A DNA stretch of 64,000 nt from Halobacillus salinarum. Its GTDB lineage: Bacteria > Bacillota > Bacilli > Bacillales > Halobacillaceae. Location of the stretch: positions 310,001 to 374,000 of the forward strand of contig NZ_CP095073.1 in the NCBI RefSeq assembly GCF_022919095.1, written 5' to 3'. The notes under the pieces were generated by a model. The model had not been told where the DNA came from and made no database searches. It was given only the letters and a program-made list of their open reading frames with translations. Made by a program: the position numbers and the translations under genes. Positions 1 to 7,759 of this stretch are shown here, one piece after another (positions within the stretch are counted from its first letter, which is position 1; each line of letters begins with the position of its first letter).

Positions 1-318
1 GATAGCCAGGTCGACCTCGCCTCTTGCTAAATCGAAATCTTTCCCTTGCTCTTCCTGAAGCAGATCAATAAACGTGCTGCGTTTTTTCTCGATTTCATCT
101 CCGAGCCTGCGGACGAGATCGCCGCGCTCTTTATTAGGCGTCAGCTCCCATTCTTTTTGTGCCTGGAAAGCTGCCTCCACGGCCCTGTCGACATCTTCTT
201 TTGTGCCGCGGGGAGTTTTTGAAATGACTTCTTCTGTCGCCGGATTGACAATGTCTATCCAATCGTTGCCGCTGGAATCTACATATTCGCCATTGATGTA
301 TAATTGATGGGTTTGCAA
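1..318 (-). CDS. Aldehyde dehydrogenase, N-terminal part (runs off window)
   Basis: Only the first 106 codons are present; the gene continues beyond base 1. The translation from the TTG at 318 (LQTHQLYINGEYVDSSGND... then VNPATEE and TKEDVDRAVEAA) is the typical N-terminus of NAD(P)-dependent aldehyde dehydrogenases, the edge of the Rossmann-type cofactor domain. The catalytic Cys/Glu region lies outside the window, so the substrate cannot be judged. TTG is chosen because a strong GGAGG lies about 7 bases upstream and no in-frame ATG fits better. Confidence 0.85.
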   Translation of the reverse strand, partial: MQTHQLYINGEYVDSSGNDWIDIVNPATEEVISKTPRGTKEDVDRAVEAAFQAQKEWELTPNKERGDLVRRLGDEIEKKRSTFIDLLQEEQGKDFDLARGEVDLAI

Positions 319-418
319 AATATTTCCTCCTTGTAGCATTTACCAGACTTGTTCCACCTTTTTCGTTACAATAAACAAAGAACCCAGTAATAAGAAAACC
401 AGAAAGGCGGTCTAAGAT

Positions 419-613
419 ATGAACAAGCAAAACCAGATGTTCTTCATTCTCGGCATCATTGGCGTATGTGCCATTCTTGCATCCTTTTTTTCATCAGGAA
501 AAGTGCAGAACCCGGTTATTCCTGTCGTGCTATTTACAGCCGGCATATTACTGATCCTTGGTGGGTGGGCAGACAGACGGGAACGCAGAAAAAAAGGAAA
601 AAGGCCGAAATAA
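419..613 (+). CDS. Small two-TM membrane protein
   Basis: A 64-residue protein with two hydrophobic segments (about residues 8-24 and 32-49) and a very basic C-terminal tail (DRRERRKKGKRPK), so a small integral membrane protein with the tail probably cytoplasmic. A purine-rich AAAGGCGG precedes the ATG. No family is recognised. It converges with the gene at 662-913. Confidence 0.6.
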   Translation: MNKQNQMFFILGIIGVCAILASFFSSGKVQNPVIPVVLFTAGILLILGGWADRRERRKKGKRPK

Positions 614-661
614 CCTTTTTCCTTTTCCCTATGTATAAAGGCTCTGACTTCTTCACAGAGC

Positions 662-913
662 TCACCATTCCAGAATATATCCCTTGATCTTCCTGCCCTT
701 GCCATTTTCCTGATGCTGCTCTGCTTCAAAGAATGGATCTTCCTCTTCGAGATGATAGGTGACGGATTCAGGTTTTAAATAGAGCTTGTACTCCAAATCG
801 GTCACTTTAGGAAGTGAAATATCGGCAACAGTATTCTGGTTCTGTTCCTCATCAATTAAGAGAATATCGACATGGTCATAACCGTGAGTAATTAAATGAT
901 CTTTTAAGTCCAT
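662..913 (-). CDS. Hypothetical acidic protein
   Basis: An 83-residue soluble, acidic protein with no transmembrane segment or signal peptide. It starts MDLKDHLITHGYDHVDILLIDEEQ and is preceded by GGAGGAATAGCAG, a good ribosome binding site. I do not recognise the family. The strong start signal and lack of overlap with other genes support it being real. Confidence 0.6.
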   Translation of the reverse strand: MDLKDHLITHGYDHVDILLIDEEQNQNTVADISLPKVTDLEYKLYLKPESVTYHLEEEDPFFEAEQHQENGKGRKIKGYILEW

Positions 914-987
914 CTGCTATTCCTCCAAAAGCCTCATATTGTTTTACTAACCTACTACCCTGAATTCTATTTGTAAAAACTATGTAA

Positions 988-1016
988 TAAAAAAAAGCGG
1001 GGAATTCCCCCGCTTG
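988..1016 (-). terminator. Rho-independent terminator of the YjcZ-type gene
   Basis: AGCGGGG / CCCCGCT stem with a short AATTC loop, followed on the minus strand by a run of T (A-run at 988-996 on the plus strand). It lies just downstream of the small gene at 1025-1123. Confidence 0.85.
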
Positions 1017-1024
1017 GATGTTCA

Positions 1025-1123
1025 TTAATAACCGTACCCGCCTACATACGAAGCCCCAATAATCACTAATAGAATGAACAATACAACTAAAAGCGCAAAA
1101 CCAGCGCCATATCCTCTGCTCAT
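1025..1123 (-). CDS. YjcZ-family small sporulation protein
   Basis: A 32-residue peptide that begins [19 protein letters not shown] and ends [10 protein letters not shown]. The Gly/Tyr-rich ends around one hydrophobic helix are the signature of the YjcZ family of tiny proteins, which are numerous in Bacillaceae and tied to sporulation or the spore coat. It is too short for most ORF callers, but GGAGGAAGAGTA precedes the ATG and a strong terminator follows the stop. Its exact role is unknown. Confidence 0.85.
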   Translation of the reverse strand: MSRGYGAGFALLVVLFILLVIIGASYVGGYGY

Positions 1124-1224
1124 TACTCTTCCTCCTTCTCTGTGTTCTTTTACTACCTTATTCAAAAGTGATCAAGGAGGATGGGCAGGAGCGGAGAAAA
1201 AGCAGATTTTTCTAGGTGATCGTC

Positions 1225-1878
1225 TTAACCGAACACCCGCTTTAAAGCCATCCAGGCAAAATACAGCGACTGGGCAAAAAAGCCGGCTCCAAAGAGCGGT
1301 GCCGGAATAAATCGTGTCGCCCGCGCTAAATTAGCCGCATCCCCTGCCTGTTGAGGGGCAATGAAGCTAATCCACATAATCTCAAAAGCACTCGTGACGG
1401 ATTCGACTAAAACGAGGCAGGCGATAAATACAAGGACAAACTGGATGAGACCTTCCTTGCCGCTTCTCAGTAAATAAATGAAGGCCGATCCAAAGGTGAC
1501 GATCCAAAAGATCCCGTAAAAGTTACGGACCCAAAAGATTAGATTAATAAAGAGAAAGCCAAGCAAAATATAAATCATCCATTTGTACTGGCCTTTCATA
1601 ATGAGATAGAAAAACAAAAATGCAAACAGAGAAGAAGTTACATAGCCGGCGATGCTTGTGAAGAACTGGCTGATCCACGAGGAATGGCCGGTCATCGTCA
1701 CCCCTGATGTATTCGGGAAAAGAGAAATCTGTCTGACTTCCCCGCCTGTAATTAAAGCGATTAGTGAATGACCGCTTTCATGAATCATCGTATTTACAAC
1801 CGCAAAATATTTCCCCACAATTGGCATTTGTGTCAGAAGCAAAGCGGCAATGAGTCCAATAATAATTTGTAGTTTCAT
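1225..1878 (-). CDS. M50-family membrane metalloprotease-like protein
   Basis: A 217-residue polytopic membrane protein. HESGH (residues 33-37) fits the zinc motif HExxH of M50 peptidases, embedded in a hydrophobic stretch (VVNTMIHESGHSLIAL) as in the M50B-like group of Bacillaceae. Several further hydrophobic segments follow. The ATG at 1878 is preferred to the upstream one at 1920 because AAAGGAACC sits just before it and the extra 14 residues are charged and atypical. The substrate is unknown, and a conserved second motif with the third zinc ligand (LDG or NPDG type) is not obvious, so catalysis is not certain. Confidence 0.75.
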   Translation of the reverse strand: MKLQIIIGLIAALLLTQMPIVGKYFAVVNTMIHESGHSLIALITGGEVRQISLFPNTSGVTMTGHSSWISQFFTSIAGYVTSSLFAFLFFYLIMKGQYKWMIYILLGFLFINLIFWVRNFYGIFWIVTFGSAFIYLLRSGKEGLIQFVLVFIACLVLVESVTSAFEIMWISFIAPQQAGDAANLARATRFIPAPLFGAGFFAQSLYFAWMALKRVFG

Positions 1879-1993
1879 AACCGGTTCCTTTCTTTTGTCT
1901 TTATGCCTTTGTTCAAGCATGGTTTCTTTTTACTTCATTTTTTTCAAGCGGTATAATCAACTGTAACAAAACTTCCATCAGAAAGGGATTTTT

Positions 1994-2758
1994 ATGAAGC
2001 GCTGTATCTTCCTACTTCTCATAATCGTCATGATCGCAGGCTGTTCCAACCCAGCTAAGTCGAACGAAAACACCGAACTCACCATTTCAGCCGCAGCAAG
2101 CTTAACGGATGCCGTCAAAGATTTGAAAGACCAATATGAAAAGAAGCATCCGAATGTCTCGATTCAATTAAACTTAGCAAGTTCTGGAAAGCTCGCCCAG
2201 CAAATCCAGCAAGGAGCTCCGGCCGATGTCTATTTGTCAGCGAACCAGCGCTGGATGGATACGCTCGAAGACGACGATAAGATCGATCCGGACAGCCGGT
2301 TTAATTTTACGAAAAACACGATCGTCCTGATCGGCCTGAAGAACAACTCTACGAACGTAAAGTCCTTTCAGGATTTAAAACCTGAAGCCAGCGTGCAGCT
2401 GGCCGTCGGCGATCCGGACAGCGTCCCAGCTGGTAAATATACGAAAGAAACCCTGCAAACGATTCAAAAATGGGACAAATTAAAAGAACAATTTGTATAT
2501 GGCAGTGATGTACGGCAAGTGCTTGCCTACGTAGAATCCGGTAATGCCAAACTAGGCTTCGTTTATGGCAGTGATGCAAAAATTTCCGACAAAGTAAAAG
2601 TGATGGATCAGGCGGAAGACAGCTGGCATTCACCGATTATTTATCCTGCAGCTATCGTAAAAGACAGCAAAGCAAAGAAAGAAGCCCAATCCTTTCTCGA
2701 TTACTTAAAGACGGACGCAGCGCAAGAGACGTTACAGAAATACGGATTTAAAAAATAG
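1994..2758 (+). CDS. modA: Molybdate ABC transporter substrate-binding protein
   Basis: A 254-residue lipoprotein: the N-terminal hydrophobic segment ends in lipobox IAGC with Cys at residue 17. The mature part opens with LTISAAASLTDAVKDL, the ModA signature whose Ser/Ala residues bind the oxyanion, and later has QQGAPADVYLSANQRWMD, also typical. It captures molybdate (or tungstate) outside the cell for ModB-ModC. A TATAAT at 1952-1957 with a weak TTTACT 17 bases upstream is a possible promoter. It is first in a modABC operon. Confidence 0.93.
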   Translation: MKRCIFLLLIIVMIAGCSNPAKSNENTELTISAAASLTDAVKDLKDQYEKKHPNVSIQLNLASSGKLAQQIQQGAPADVYLSANQRWMDTLEDDDKIDPDSRFNFTKNTIVLIGLKNNSTNVKSFQDLKPEASVQLAVGDPDSVPAGKYTKETLQTIQKWDKLKEQFVYGSDVRQVLAYVESGNAKLGFVYGSDAKISDKVKVMDQAEDSWHSPIIYPAAIVKDSKAKKEAQSFLDYLKTDAAQETLQKYGFKK

Positions 2759-2812
2759 TTTGGTTTCGATAAAAAAGAGTAAAAATCAAGGACATTGAGG
2801 GCTGATCATGTC

Positions 2813-3490
2813 ATGACCTATTCACCATTATTTCTATCCTTAAAAGTCGCAGCGATTGCCACCATTATCGTATTTATCTCCGGCGTACTGCTTGCCCGGC
2901 TGTTTGCCCGTAAACACTTTAGAGGACGCAGCGTACTTGAATCCTTTTTCCTGCTCCCTCTTGTTCTTCCGCCAACGGTTGTCGGGTTTGGACTGCTTTA
3001 TTTGTTCGGGAAAAGCGGTCCGCTCGGCCGGCTGCTGCTGGACTGGTTCCACCTACAGGTCGTCTTTTCGTGGGTCGGAGCGGTTGTAGCTGCTGTTGTC
3101 GTCTCATTTCCACTCATGTATCAAAGTGCATCCGCAGCCTTTCAAAATTATGACCAGAACATTGAGAACGCCGCTTTAACGATGGGCGCTTCCAAGTGGA
3201 AAGTATTTTTTACGATTTCCTTTCCGCTCGCCTGGCCGGGATTGTTAGCCGGGCTCGTCCTGACCTTCGCCCGCGCGCTTGGGGAATTCGGCGCCACGTT
3301 AATGCTCGCCGGCTACATTCCAGGCAAGACAGACACGATCCCTTTAGCCATTTATTTTGCCGTGGAAGCCGGACATACGGAAAAAGCCCAAATGTGGGTC
3401 ATTGTTATTGTCGCCCTTGGCTTTTGTTCCATCTTATGGCTAAACTGGTGGACAAAGAGAAATCTACTGCCTTTCACACGACAAAAATAA
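2813..3490 (+). CDS. modB: Molybdate ABC transporter permease
   Basis: About 225 residues with five to six transmembrane helices, the membrane channel of the molybdate importer. The ENAALTMGASKWKVF stretch is the EAA loop that docks on the ATPase ModC. The ATG at 2813 has TGAGGG 11 bases upstream; a TTG at 2795 in the same frame is a possible alternative, but its purine stretch is only 2 bases away. It lies 54 bases after modA and 12 before modC, consistent with co-transcription. Confidence 0.93.
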   Translation: MTYSPLFLSLKVAAIATIIVFISGVLLARLFARKHFRGRSVLESFFLLPLVLPPTVVGFGLLYLFGKSGPLGRLLLDWFHLQVVFSWVGAVVAAVVVSFPLMYQSASAAFQNYDQNIENAALTMGASKWKVFFTISFPLAWPGLLAGLVLTFARALGEFGATLMLAGYIPGKTDTIPLAIYFAVEAGHTEKAQMWVIVIVALGFCSILWLNWWTKRNLLPFTRQK

Positions 3491-3502
3491 CGGAGGAATT
3501 CG

Positions 3503-4141
3503 ATGTTATCCGTAACCATTCAAAAACAACTCGCCACAATCTCTTTGGACGTTTCCTTTCAAGTCGATCATGAGATCGTGATTTTGTTTGGCCCATCCGG
3601 TTCGGGGAAAACGACGACGTTAAACTGTATTGCCGGTTTAACCCAGCCCGACCAAGGAAAAATAACCTTACATGACTCGGTATTGTATGAAACGGAGCAG
3701 AAGCCGCTTCCTATTCAAAAAAGAAGAGTCGGCTATTTATTTCAGGATTATGCGCTCTTCCCCCACATGACCGTCTTAAAAAACATAACCTATCAAACTC
3801 CATATACCGAACATACGAAGCAGCTGGTACAAATGACCGGCATCAATCACTTATTAGACAAATACCCAAGGCAGATTTCCGGCGGTGAAAAGCAGCGGGT
3901 GGCCTTAGTCAGAGCGCTCGCCGCTGAACCGGACCTGCTGCTTTTGGACGAGCCCTTCTCCTCCCTCGATGAAAAGACAAAGCATCAATGCTACGAAGAG
4001 CTCTTACGTCTTCATCAACTATGGAAAATTCCCGTCATCTTAGTCACTCATGACGAAACAGAAGCCCGAAAACTTGGAAACAGAATCCTTCACCTCAAGC
4101 AAGGCAAACTCACTCACGAAGGAGAATTAATAAAAAGCTGA
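3503..4141 (+). CDS. modC: Molybdate ABC transporter ATP-binding protein, short form
   Basis: ATPase subunit of the modABC importer. Walker A GPSGSGKTT is at residues 30-38, followed by a Q-loop (LFQDYALFPH), signature ISGGEKQRVALVRALA, Walker B LLLLDEP, D-loop SSLDE and the switch His in LVTHDETEA. At 212 residues it is the nucleotide-binding domain only. The C-terminal molybdate-binding (TOBE/MOP) domain of the roughly 350-residue Proteobacterial ModC is absent, so feedback by bound molybdate is not expected. GGAGG lies a few bases before the ATG. Confidence 0.92.
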   Translation: MLSVTIQKQLATISLDVSFQVDHEIVILFGPSGSGKTTTLNCIAGLTQPDQGKITLHDSVLYETEQKPLPIQKRRVGYLFQDYALFPHMTVLKNITYQTPYTEHTKQLVQMTGINHLLDKYPRQISGGEKQRVALVRALAAEPDLLLLDEPFSSLDEKTKHQCYEELLRLHQLWKIPVILVTHDETEARKLGNRILHLKQGKLTHEGELIKS

Positions 4142-4190
4142 AGATTCTCTGTGCCTTTAAGTAGAGGGCTCATTTCCCAGGAGGGAGTCT

Positions 4191-4502
4191 ATGACACGGA
4201 GCAGAAACGGCAGCAAAAAGCTGCTGCGAAAATTCATGGCCGGCATGTTGATGGCCGGACTCATTCTCTTCATTCTTTTTTGTCTCATTGCTGTTTATTT
4301 AGTGGTGGCCGATTATTTTCATTCGGAAGAGCAAGCGGCAACGCATGAAAAGCGAAGCCTGCAGTCTTCCCTTGTGTACAACGACCAGGTCGATGGAACT
4401 AATTTAACAATTTATCGTTTATCCAGTCCAAATTCCGGATATCTAAGCTGTAAAGCGAACAACCTATCCCATACAAATCGATACTTGGTGAAAATGAGCT
4501 AG
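4191..4502 (+). CDS. Single-pass membrane protein, unknown
   Basis: 103 residues: a basic N-terminus (MTRSRNGSKKLLRKF), one long hydrophobic segment (about residues 16-42), then a hydrophilic extracytoplasmic domain of about 60 residues. The basic-inside rule puts the C-terminus outside. Family not recognised. A GGAGGGAG ribosome binding site precedes the ATG, and a terminator hairpin follows. It is 49 bases after modC, so it could be read through from the mod operon, but nothing links it to molybdate. Confidence 0.6.
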   Translation: MTRSRNGSKKLLRKFMAGMLMAGLILFILFCLIAVYLVVADYFHSEEQAATHEKRSLQSSLVYNDQVDGTNLTIYRLSSPNSGYLSCKANNLSHTNRYLVKMS

Positions 4503-4520
4503 ACAATAGAGCTAGACATA

Positions 4521-4563
4521 AGCCGAAAAGGACCTTTCTCACAGCCTTTTCGGCTTTTGTGTT
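4521..4563 (+). terminator. Terminator after 4191-4502
   Basis: AGCCGAAAAGG (4521-4531) pairs with CCTTTTCGGCT (4545-4555), followed by a T-rich run; it ends the gene just upstream on the plus strand. Confidence 0.8.
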
Positions 4564-4620
4564 TTTTTCAGCATCTTTCAAAAGTCCGCTTTGAAATTAT
4601 TTTAAGAAGGAGGAGAAACG

Positions 4621-4881
4621 ATGGCTGACCAAAAGAAGAATGAAAAAATGAGCAGAGAAGAAGCGGGGAGAAAAGGCGGCAACAAGACCGCGCGCGAACA
4701 CGATCACGAATTTTATGAAGAGATTGGCCAAAAGGGCGGGGAAACTACGGCCAGAGAACACGACCAGGAATTCTATGAAGAAATCGGCCAGAAAGGCGGA
4801 GAAGCAACGTCCAAAAACCATGACGAAGACTTCTACGAAAAAATCGGTAAAAAAGGCGGCCGAAAATCCACCCGCAAATAA
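4621..4881 (+). CDS. KGG-repeat stress protein (GsiB-like)
   Basis: An 86-residue, highly hydrophilic protein made almost wholly of a 20-residue repeat of the type KGGETTAREHDQEFYEEIGQ, three copies plus a final KGG. This matches the KGG repeats of Bacillus GsiB and group-1 LEA-like hydrophilins, which are induced by general stress, glucose starvation or desiccation and are thought to protect macromolecules. AAGGAGGAG lies 4-5 bases before the ATG and a strong terminator follows. No clear sigma-B promoter was identified. Confidence 0.85.
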   Translation: MADQKKNEKMSREEAGRKGGNKTAREHDHEFYEEIGQKGGETTAREHDQEFYEEIGQKGGEATSKNHDEDFYEKIGKKGGRKSTRK

Positions 4882-4883
4882 AT

Positions 4884-4931
4884 AAAAAAAGCTGTCCTCT
4901 ACACTCCACCACGAAGAGGACAGCTTTTTTT
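4884..4931. terminator. Bidirectional terminator
   Basis: AAAAGCTGTCCTCT pairs with AGAGGACAGCTTTT around a 14-base loop, with A and T runs on the two sides, so it can terminate both the KGG-repeat gene and the converging gene at 4932-5165. Confidence 0.88.
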
Positions 4932-5165
4932 CTATTTTTCCTTTTGATTGCCTCCATTTAATAACTGAAACTTAAAGGGCTTTTTCGAATCCGGCTGCTG
5001 TTCGAATGGCTTTACGATCATCTTGACCCCGATTTTCAAAGACCCGTCTGCTTCCACTTGAAACAACACACCAGGCTCGTCCACTTTGATCGCCTGCACA
5101 TTATGCTTGGCAAACACCTTCTGCAAGTCCTGCATGAGTTCAACTTTTCCGTAAGTCAGCCCCAT
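4932..5165 (-). CDS. Hypothetical protein
   Basis: 77 residues from the ATG at 5165 (MGLTYGKVELMQDLQKVFAKH...), or 81 from the ATG at 5177. AAAGG directly abuts the first ATG, so the second is favoured. Soluble, mixed charge, with a basic C-terminus (LLNGGNQKEK). Family not recognised. It shares the terminator at 4884-4931 with the converging stress gene. Confidence 0.55.
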   Translation of the reverse strand: MGLTYGKVELMQDLQKVFAKHNVQAIKVDEPGVLFQVEADGSLKIGVKMIVKPFEQQPDSKKPFKFQLLNGGNQKEK

Positions 5166-5358
5166 CGCATATCCCATCCTTTGTTAAGGTCTATTGTTGG
5201 TAGGATATGTGAAAGAAGGAAGAATCATTCCTGAATATGACTCTCTATTAAAAATGATAAGAAAGTTATCTTGAAAAATTTATGAGAAATCATTTATCTT
5301 TTGTAGAAAATGAAAATTAATGTATTTATACTCAAATATTGGAAAGGGTGACGGTACC

Positions 5359-5721
5359 TTGATAGGGAAGAGGCTTAAATTTCTTCGAGGCGATAAGACT
5401 CAGCTAGAAGTAGCCAATTATTTAGGAATATCAAGATCCAGGTACTCTCATTATGAAAATGAATACGTGGAGCCAGATAATGATTTGCTTATCAAAATGG
5501 CCAAATACTTTTGCACAAGTATAGATTACTTACTAGGAAATTCAAATGTAGCACATATTGATTCTAATCAAGAAATAGCCGAAGAATTTAATACATTAAT
5601 AAGTGATCCGGAATTGGAAAATTGGCTCAAAGAGCTCCCCAAAGATGGAGAGGAGAAAATAAGAAAACTCAAAAAAATTTATGAAATTTGCAGTAATGAT
5701 GAATATAGTCGAAATAAATAA
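5359..5721 (+). CDS. XRE-family transcriptional regulator
   Basis: A 120-residue DNA-binding protein. An HTH_3 domain covers residues 1-60 (IGKRLKFLRGDKTQLEVAN, then GISRSRYSHYENEYVEPDNDLLIKMA), ending in the typical IDYLLGNS. The C-terminal half is charged and probably helical. The start chosen is TTG at 5359, which has GGAAAGGGTG upstream and begins right at the domain; the ATG at 5320 would add 13 unlikely residues. It is 36 bases upstream of the DUF4352 gene and sits in an AT-rich patch unlike its neighbours, a possible sign of transfer. Confidence 0.82.
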   Translation: MIGKRLKFLRGDKTQLEVANYLGISRSRYSHYENEYVEPDNDLLIKMAKYFCTSIDYLLGNSNVAHIDSNQEIAEEFNTLISDPELENWLKELPKDGEEKIRKLKKIYEICSNDEYSRNK

Positions 5722-5757
5722 GCTATAGCTTAAAATAATAGGGAGAGAAATAAATAA

Positions 5758-6390
5758 ATGGCTAAAAAAGAAAAAGTTAAGAAACCGTTTTTTAAAAGGA
5801 TTTGGTTTTGGGTTCTTGCAATTATAGTAATTATTGCTGTAGCAGGAAATATGGGCGGAGAAGATACTGCTTCTACTGACCATAATGAAGCTCAGGCTTC
5901 TGAAAAGAGTAGCAACACTTCCGAAAAGAAGAACAGTTCTGATGAAAAGAAAAATGAAGAAAAAATTGCAAAGTTAGGCGAAAAGGTAGAAGTAGGAAAA
6001 ATGACATATACGATTAAGGATACATCCATTAAAGATCAAGTCGGTCCTTCTGCCCTTCCTACACAAGCAAATGGGAAGTACCTCGTTTTAAACGTATCTG
6101 TAAAAAATAACGGAAACGAAGCGGTGACCGTTGATGGTAGCTATTTTAAATTGATGCAAGGTGAGAAAACCTTTGAAGCTGATACTAGTGCAAGTATGTC
6201 AGCGAATCAAGGAGAAGATGGCACTATCCAAAATAGCTTTTTCATGGAACAGTTAAATCCTGGTTCTGAAATGTCAGGGAAAGTTGTTTTCGATGTAGCT
6301 CCTGATATTGCTAACTCCAAAGAATTAGTTGTACAAGCTCAAGAAGGAATATTTGGTTCAGTTACAAAGAAAATATCTTTAGGCAAGTAG
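5758..6390 (+). CDS. Membrane-anchored DUF4352 protein
   Basis: 210 residues. A basic N-terminus (MAKKEKVKKPFFKR) is followed by one transmembrane helix (about 15-30) and a Ser/Lys/Glu-rich linker (about 35-75). The C-terminal extracytoplasmic immunoglobulin-like domain has GKYLVLNVSVKNNGNEAVTV and YFKLMQGEKTFEAD, typical of DUF4352. These proteins are common in Firmicutes and their mobile elements; function is unknown. Probably co-transcribed with the XRE gene and ended by the hairpin at 6463-6496. The low GC of both genes suggests acquisition as a pair. Confidence 0.75.
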   Translation: MAKKEKVKKPFFKRIWFWVLAIIVIIAVAGNMGGEDTASTDHNEAQASEKSSNTSEKKNSSDEKKNEEKIAKLGEKVEVGKMTYTIKDTSIKDQVGPSALPTQANGKYLVLNVSVKNNGNEAVTVDGSYFKLMQGEKTFEADTSASMSANQGEDGTIQNSFFMEQLNPGSEMSGKVVFDVAPDIANSKELVVQAQEGIFGSVTKKISLGK

Positions 6391-6709
6391 ATATTACTTC
6401 TTTTAAAGGATCTTTTAGATAAAATTAAACTCACTTCATTTAAAATCTATGACTTAATGAAAGAAACCACTATTAAACAAAAATAGTGGTTTTATTTATT
6501 GGAATTATTAAATTCATGAAACTTAAATGAAAATGGTTTGGTGTATTTCAATTAGTTGGAAGTTCGGATAATTGGTGATTATTCTAGAGAAGAAAAAAAT
6601 TAAATTGGAAAAAGTACCTAGTCATTATAAAACTAAGTAACACTACTTAATAATCTTTGTATCTTGATAAAGGAAGAGAATAAAACTTCTTTTTATCTAT
6701 TCATCCTAC
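6391..6709. other. AT-rich intergenic stretch
   Basis: About 320 bases without a credible gene. The only structure seen is the terminator at 6463-6496; the rest is very AT-rich with many stops in all frames. Confidence 0.6.
6463..6496 (+). terminator. Terminator of the XRE-DUF4352 pair
   Basis: AAACCACTATT and AATAGTGGTTTT form a stem with a 7-base loop followed by TATTTATT. Confidence 0.8.
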
Positions 6710-7672
6710 TTAGTTATACAAATCAATAATCTCCTCTGCCCGCTCTGTTACTTTCTCTATTAAATTCAGTGGGGAGAGGATTTTTACCTGGCTTCCAAAC
6801 CCGACGATGAAATTGACCGCTTCTTCTTCCGTTTGAAAGGTTAATTCTTGTTCGACCCAGCCCTTATCTGTAACTTTTCCTTCATGGACCGTCTGTACAA
6901 AACGCCCAGTAAACTTCATCCGCTGATGGGCAGAAGGAGAAACGTTTACCTGCACCCGAAACTCAGGCAGGTTTTGCACAAATTGTTGTTTGGATCTCTC
7001 CCAATGCTCCGCCAGGTTGAAATCACGCGGACGGGTAAAAGATTCCTCCAGTAATTCACATTCTATTATGCGATTGAGCTTATAACTGCGGAATTCATCG
7101 TCTGTTTTTAACGCTACTACATACCAGGTGCTTGATTTGGCAACCAGTCCTAGCGGTTTCACTATCGATTCGGTACTTTCGCCATTTACTTTTTTGTATA
7201 GCAAGGTTACTTTTTTACTGCTCATCACAGCTTCCTTCATCACTTCCATAGCAGGGAGCATCTGGCTATTGGAATTTTTCCAAGTGCCCATATCGACATA
7301 TACTCTTTCCCAGAGGTTCACAGCATTTTCCTTGGATTTTTCCGGCAGGGATAAAAGCAGCTTATCTCTGATCTGCTTTGAGGAGATCTCCATATTCAAA
7401 TCATTGATGATCTTTTCTGCATGAGGCAGAAACAGAGCGAGCATCTCCTTTTCCTTCAACCAGCTCAATCGTTGCTTCCAGTTATCAACTAATCTCCATC
7501 CCCCAGCCTGTCCTCTCTCAGCATAAACCGGGATCCCGGCAGCGCTTAAAGCTTCCATATCTCTATGAATGGTCCTCTCTGACACCTCCAGTTCTTCAGC
7601 GATTTCCCGAGTAGACAGAAGTTCACCATGCTGCAGGAGAAGCAGAATCTTAATTAATCGTTCAGCCTTCAT
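6710..7672 (-). CDS. YafY-type transcriptional regulator (HTH + WYL)
   Basis: 320 residues. The N-terminal HTH_11 domain reads MKAERLIKILLLLQHGELL then STREIAEELEVSERTIHRDM, residues 1-60. A central WYL domain (STWYVVALKTDDEFRSYKLNRI) is the likely ligand sensor, and a WCX-like region ends the protein. It is divergent from the SDR gene at 7760 with only 87 bases between, so the SDR is its likely target. The gap holds the inverted repeat ATGACA-N5-TGTCAT. The ligand is unknown. SD AAGGGG lies before the ATG. Confidence 0.88.
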   Translation of the reverse strand: MKAERLIKILLLLQHGELLSTREIAEELEVSERTIHRDMEALSAAGIPVYAERGQAGGWRLVDNWKQRLSWLKEKEMLALFLPHAEKIINDLNMEISSKQIRDKLLLSLPEKSKENAVNLWERVYVDMGTWKNSNSQMLPAMEVMKEAVMSSKKVTLLYKKVNGESTESIVKPLGLVAKSSTWYVVALKTDDEFRSYKLNRIIECELLEESFTRPRDFNLAEHWERSKQQFVQNLPEFRVQVNVSPSAHQRMKFTGRFVQTVHEGKVTDKGWVEQELTFQTEEEAVNFIVGFGSQVKILSPLNLIEKVTERAEEIIDLYN

Positions 7673-7697
7673 CAGCTCGACCCCTTATTTTTTAATC

Positions 7698-7714
7698 ATG
7701 ACATGACTTGTCAT
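7698..7714. promoter_or_regulatory. Candidate operator between the WYL regulator and SDR
   Basis: Perfect inverted repeat ATGACA-TGACT-TGTCAT in the short divergent spacer, 26 bases from the regulator start and 46 from the SDR start. The position and symmetry suit autoregulation plus SDR control. Confidence 0.5.
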
Positions 7715-7759
7715 ATATCTAATTTATTATAAGGTTACTCAATTGGAAAGGGGCAATGA

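Noticed and set aside
1074-1310. 78-codon plus-strand frame near 1.1 kb
   Set aside because: Antisense to the YjcZ-type gene and the M50 gene with no ribosome site.
4600-4880. Tandem DNA repeat as a CRISPR-like array
   Set aside because: The repeats encode the KGG protein in frame; there are no spacers.
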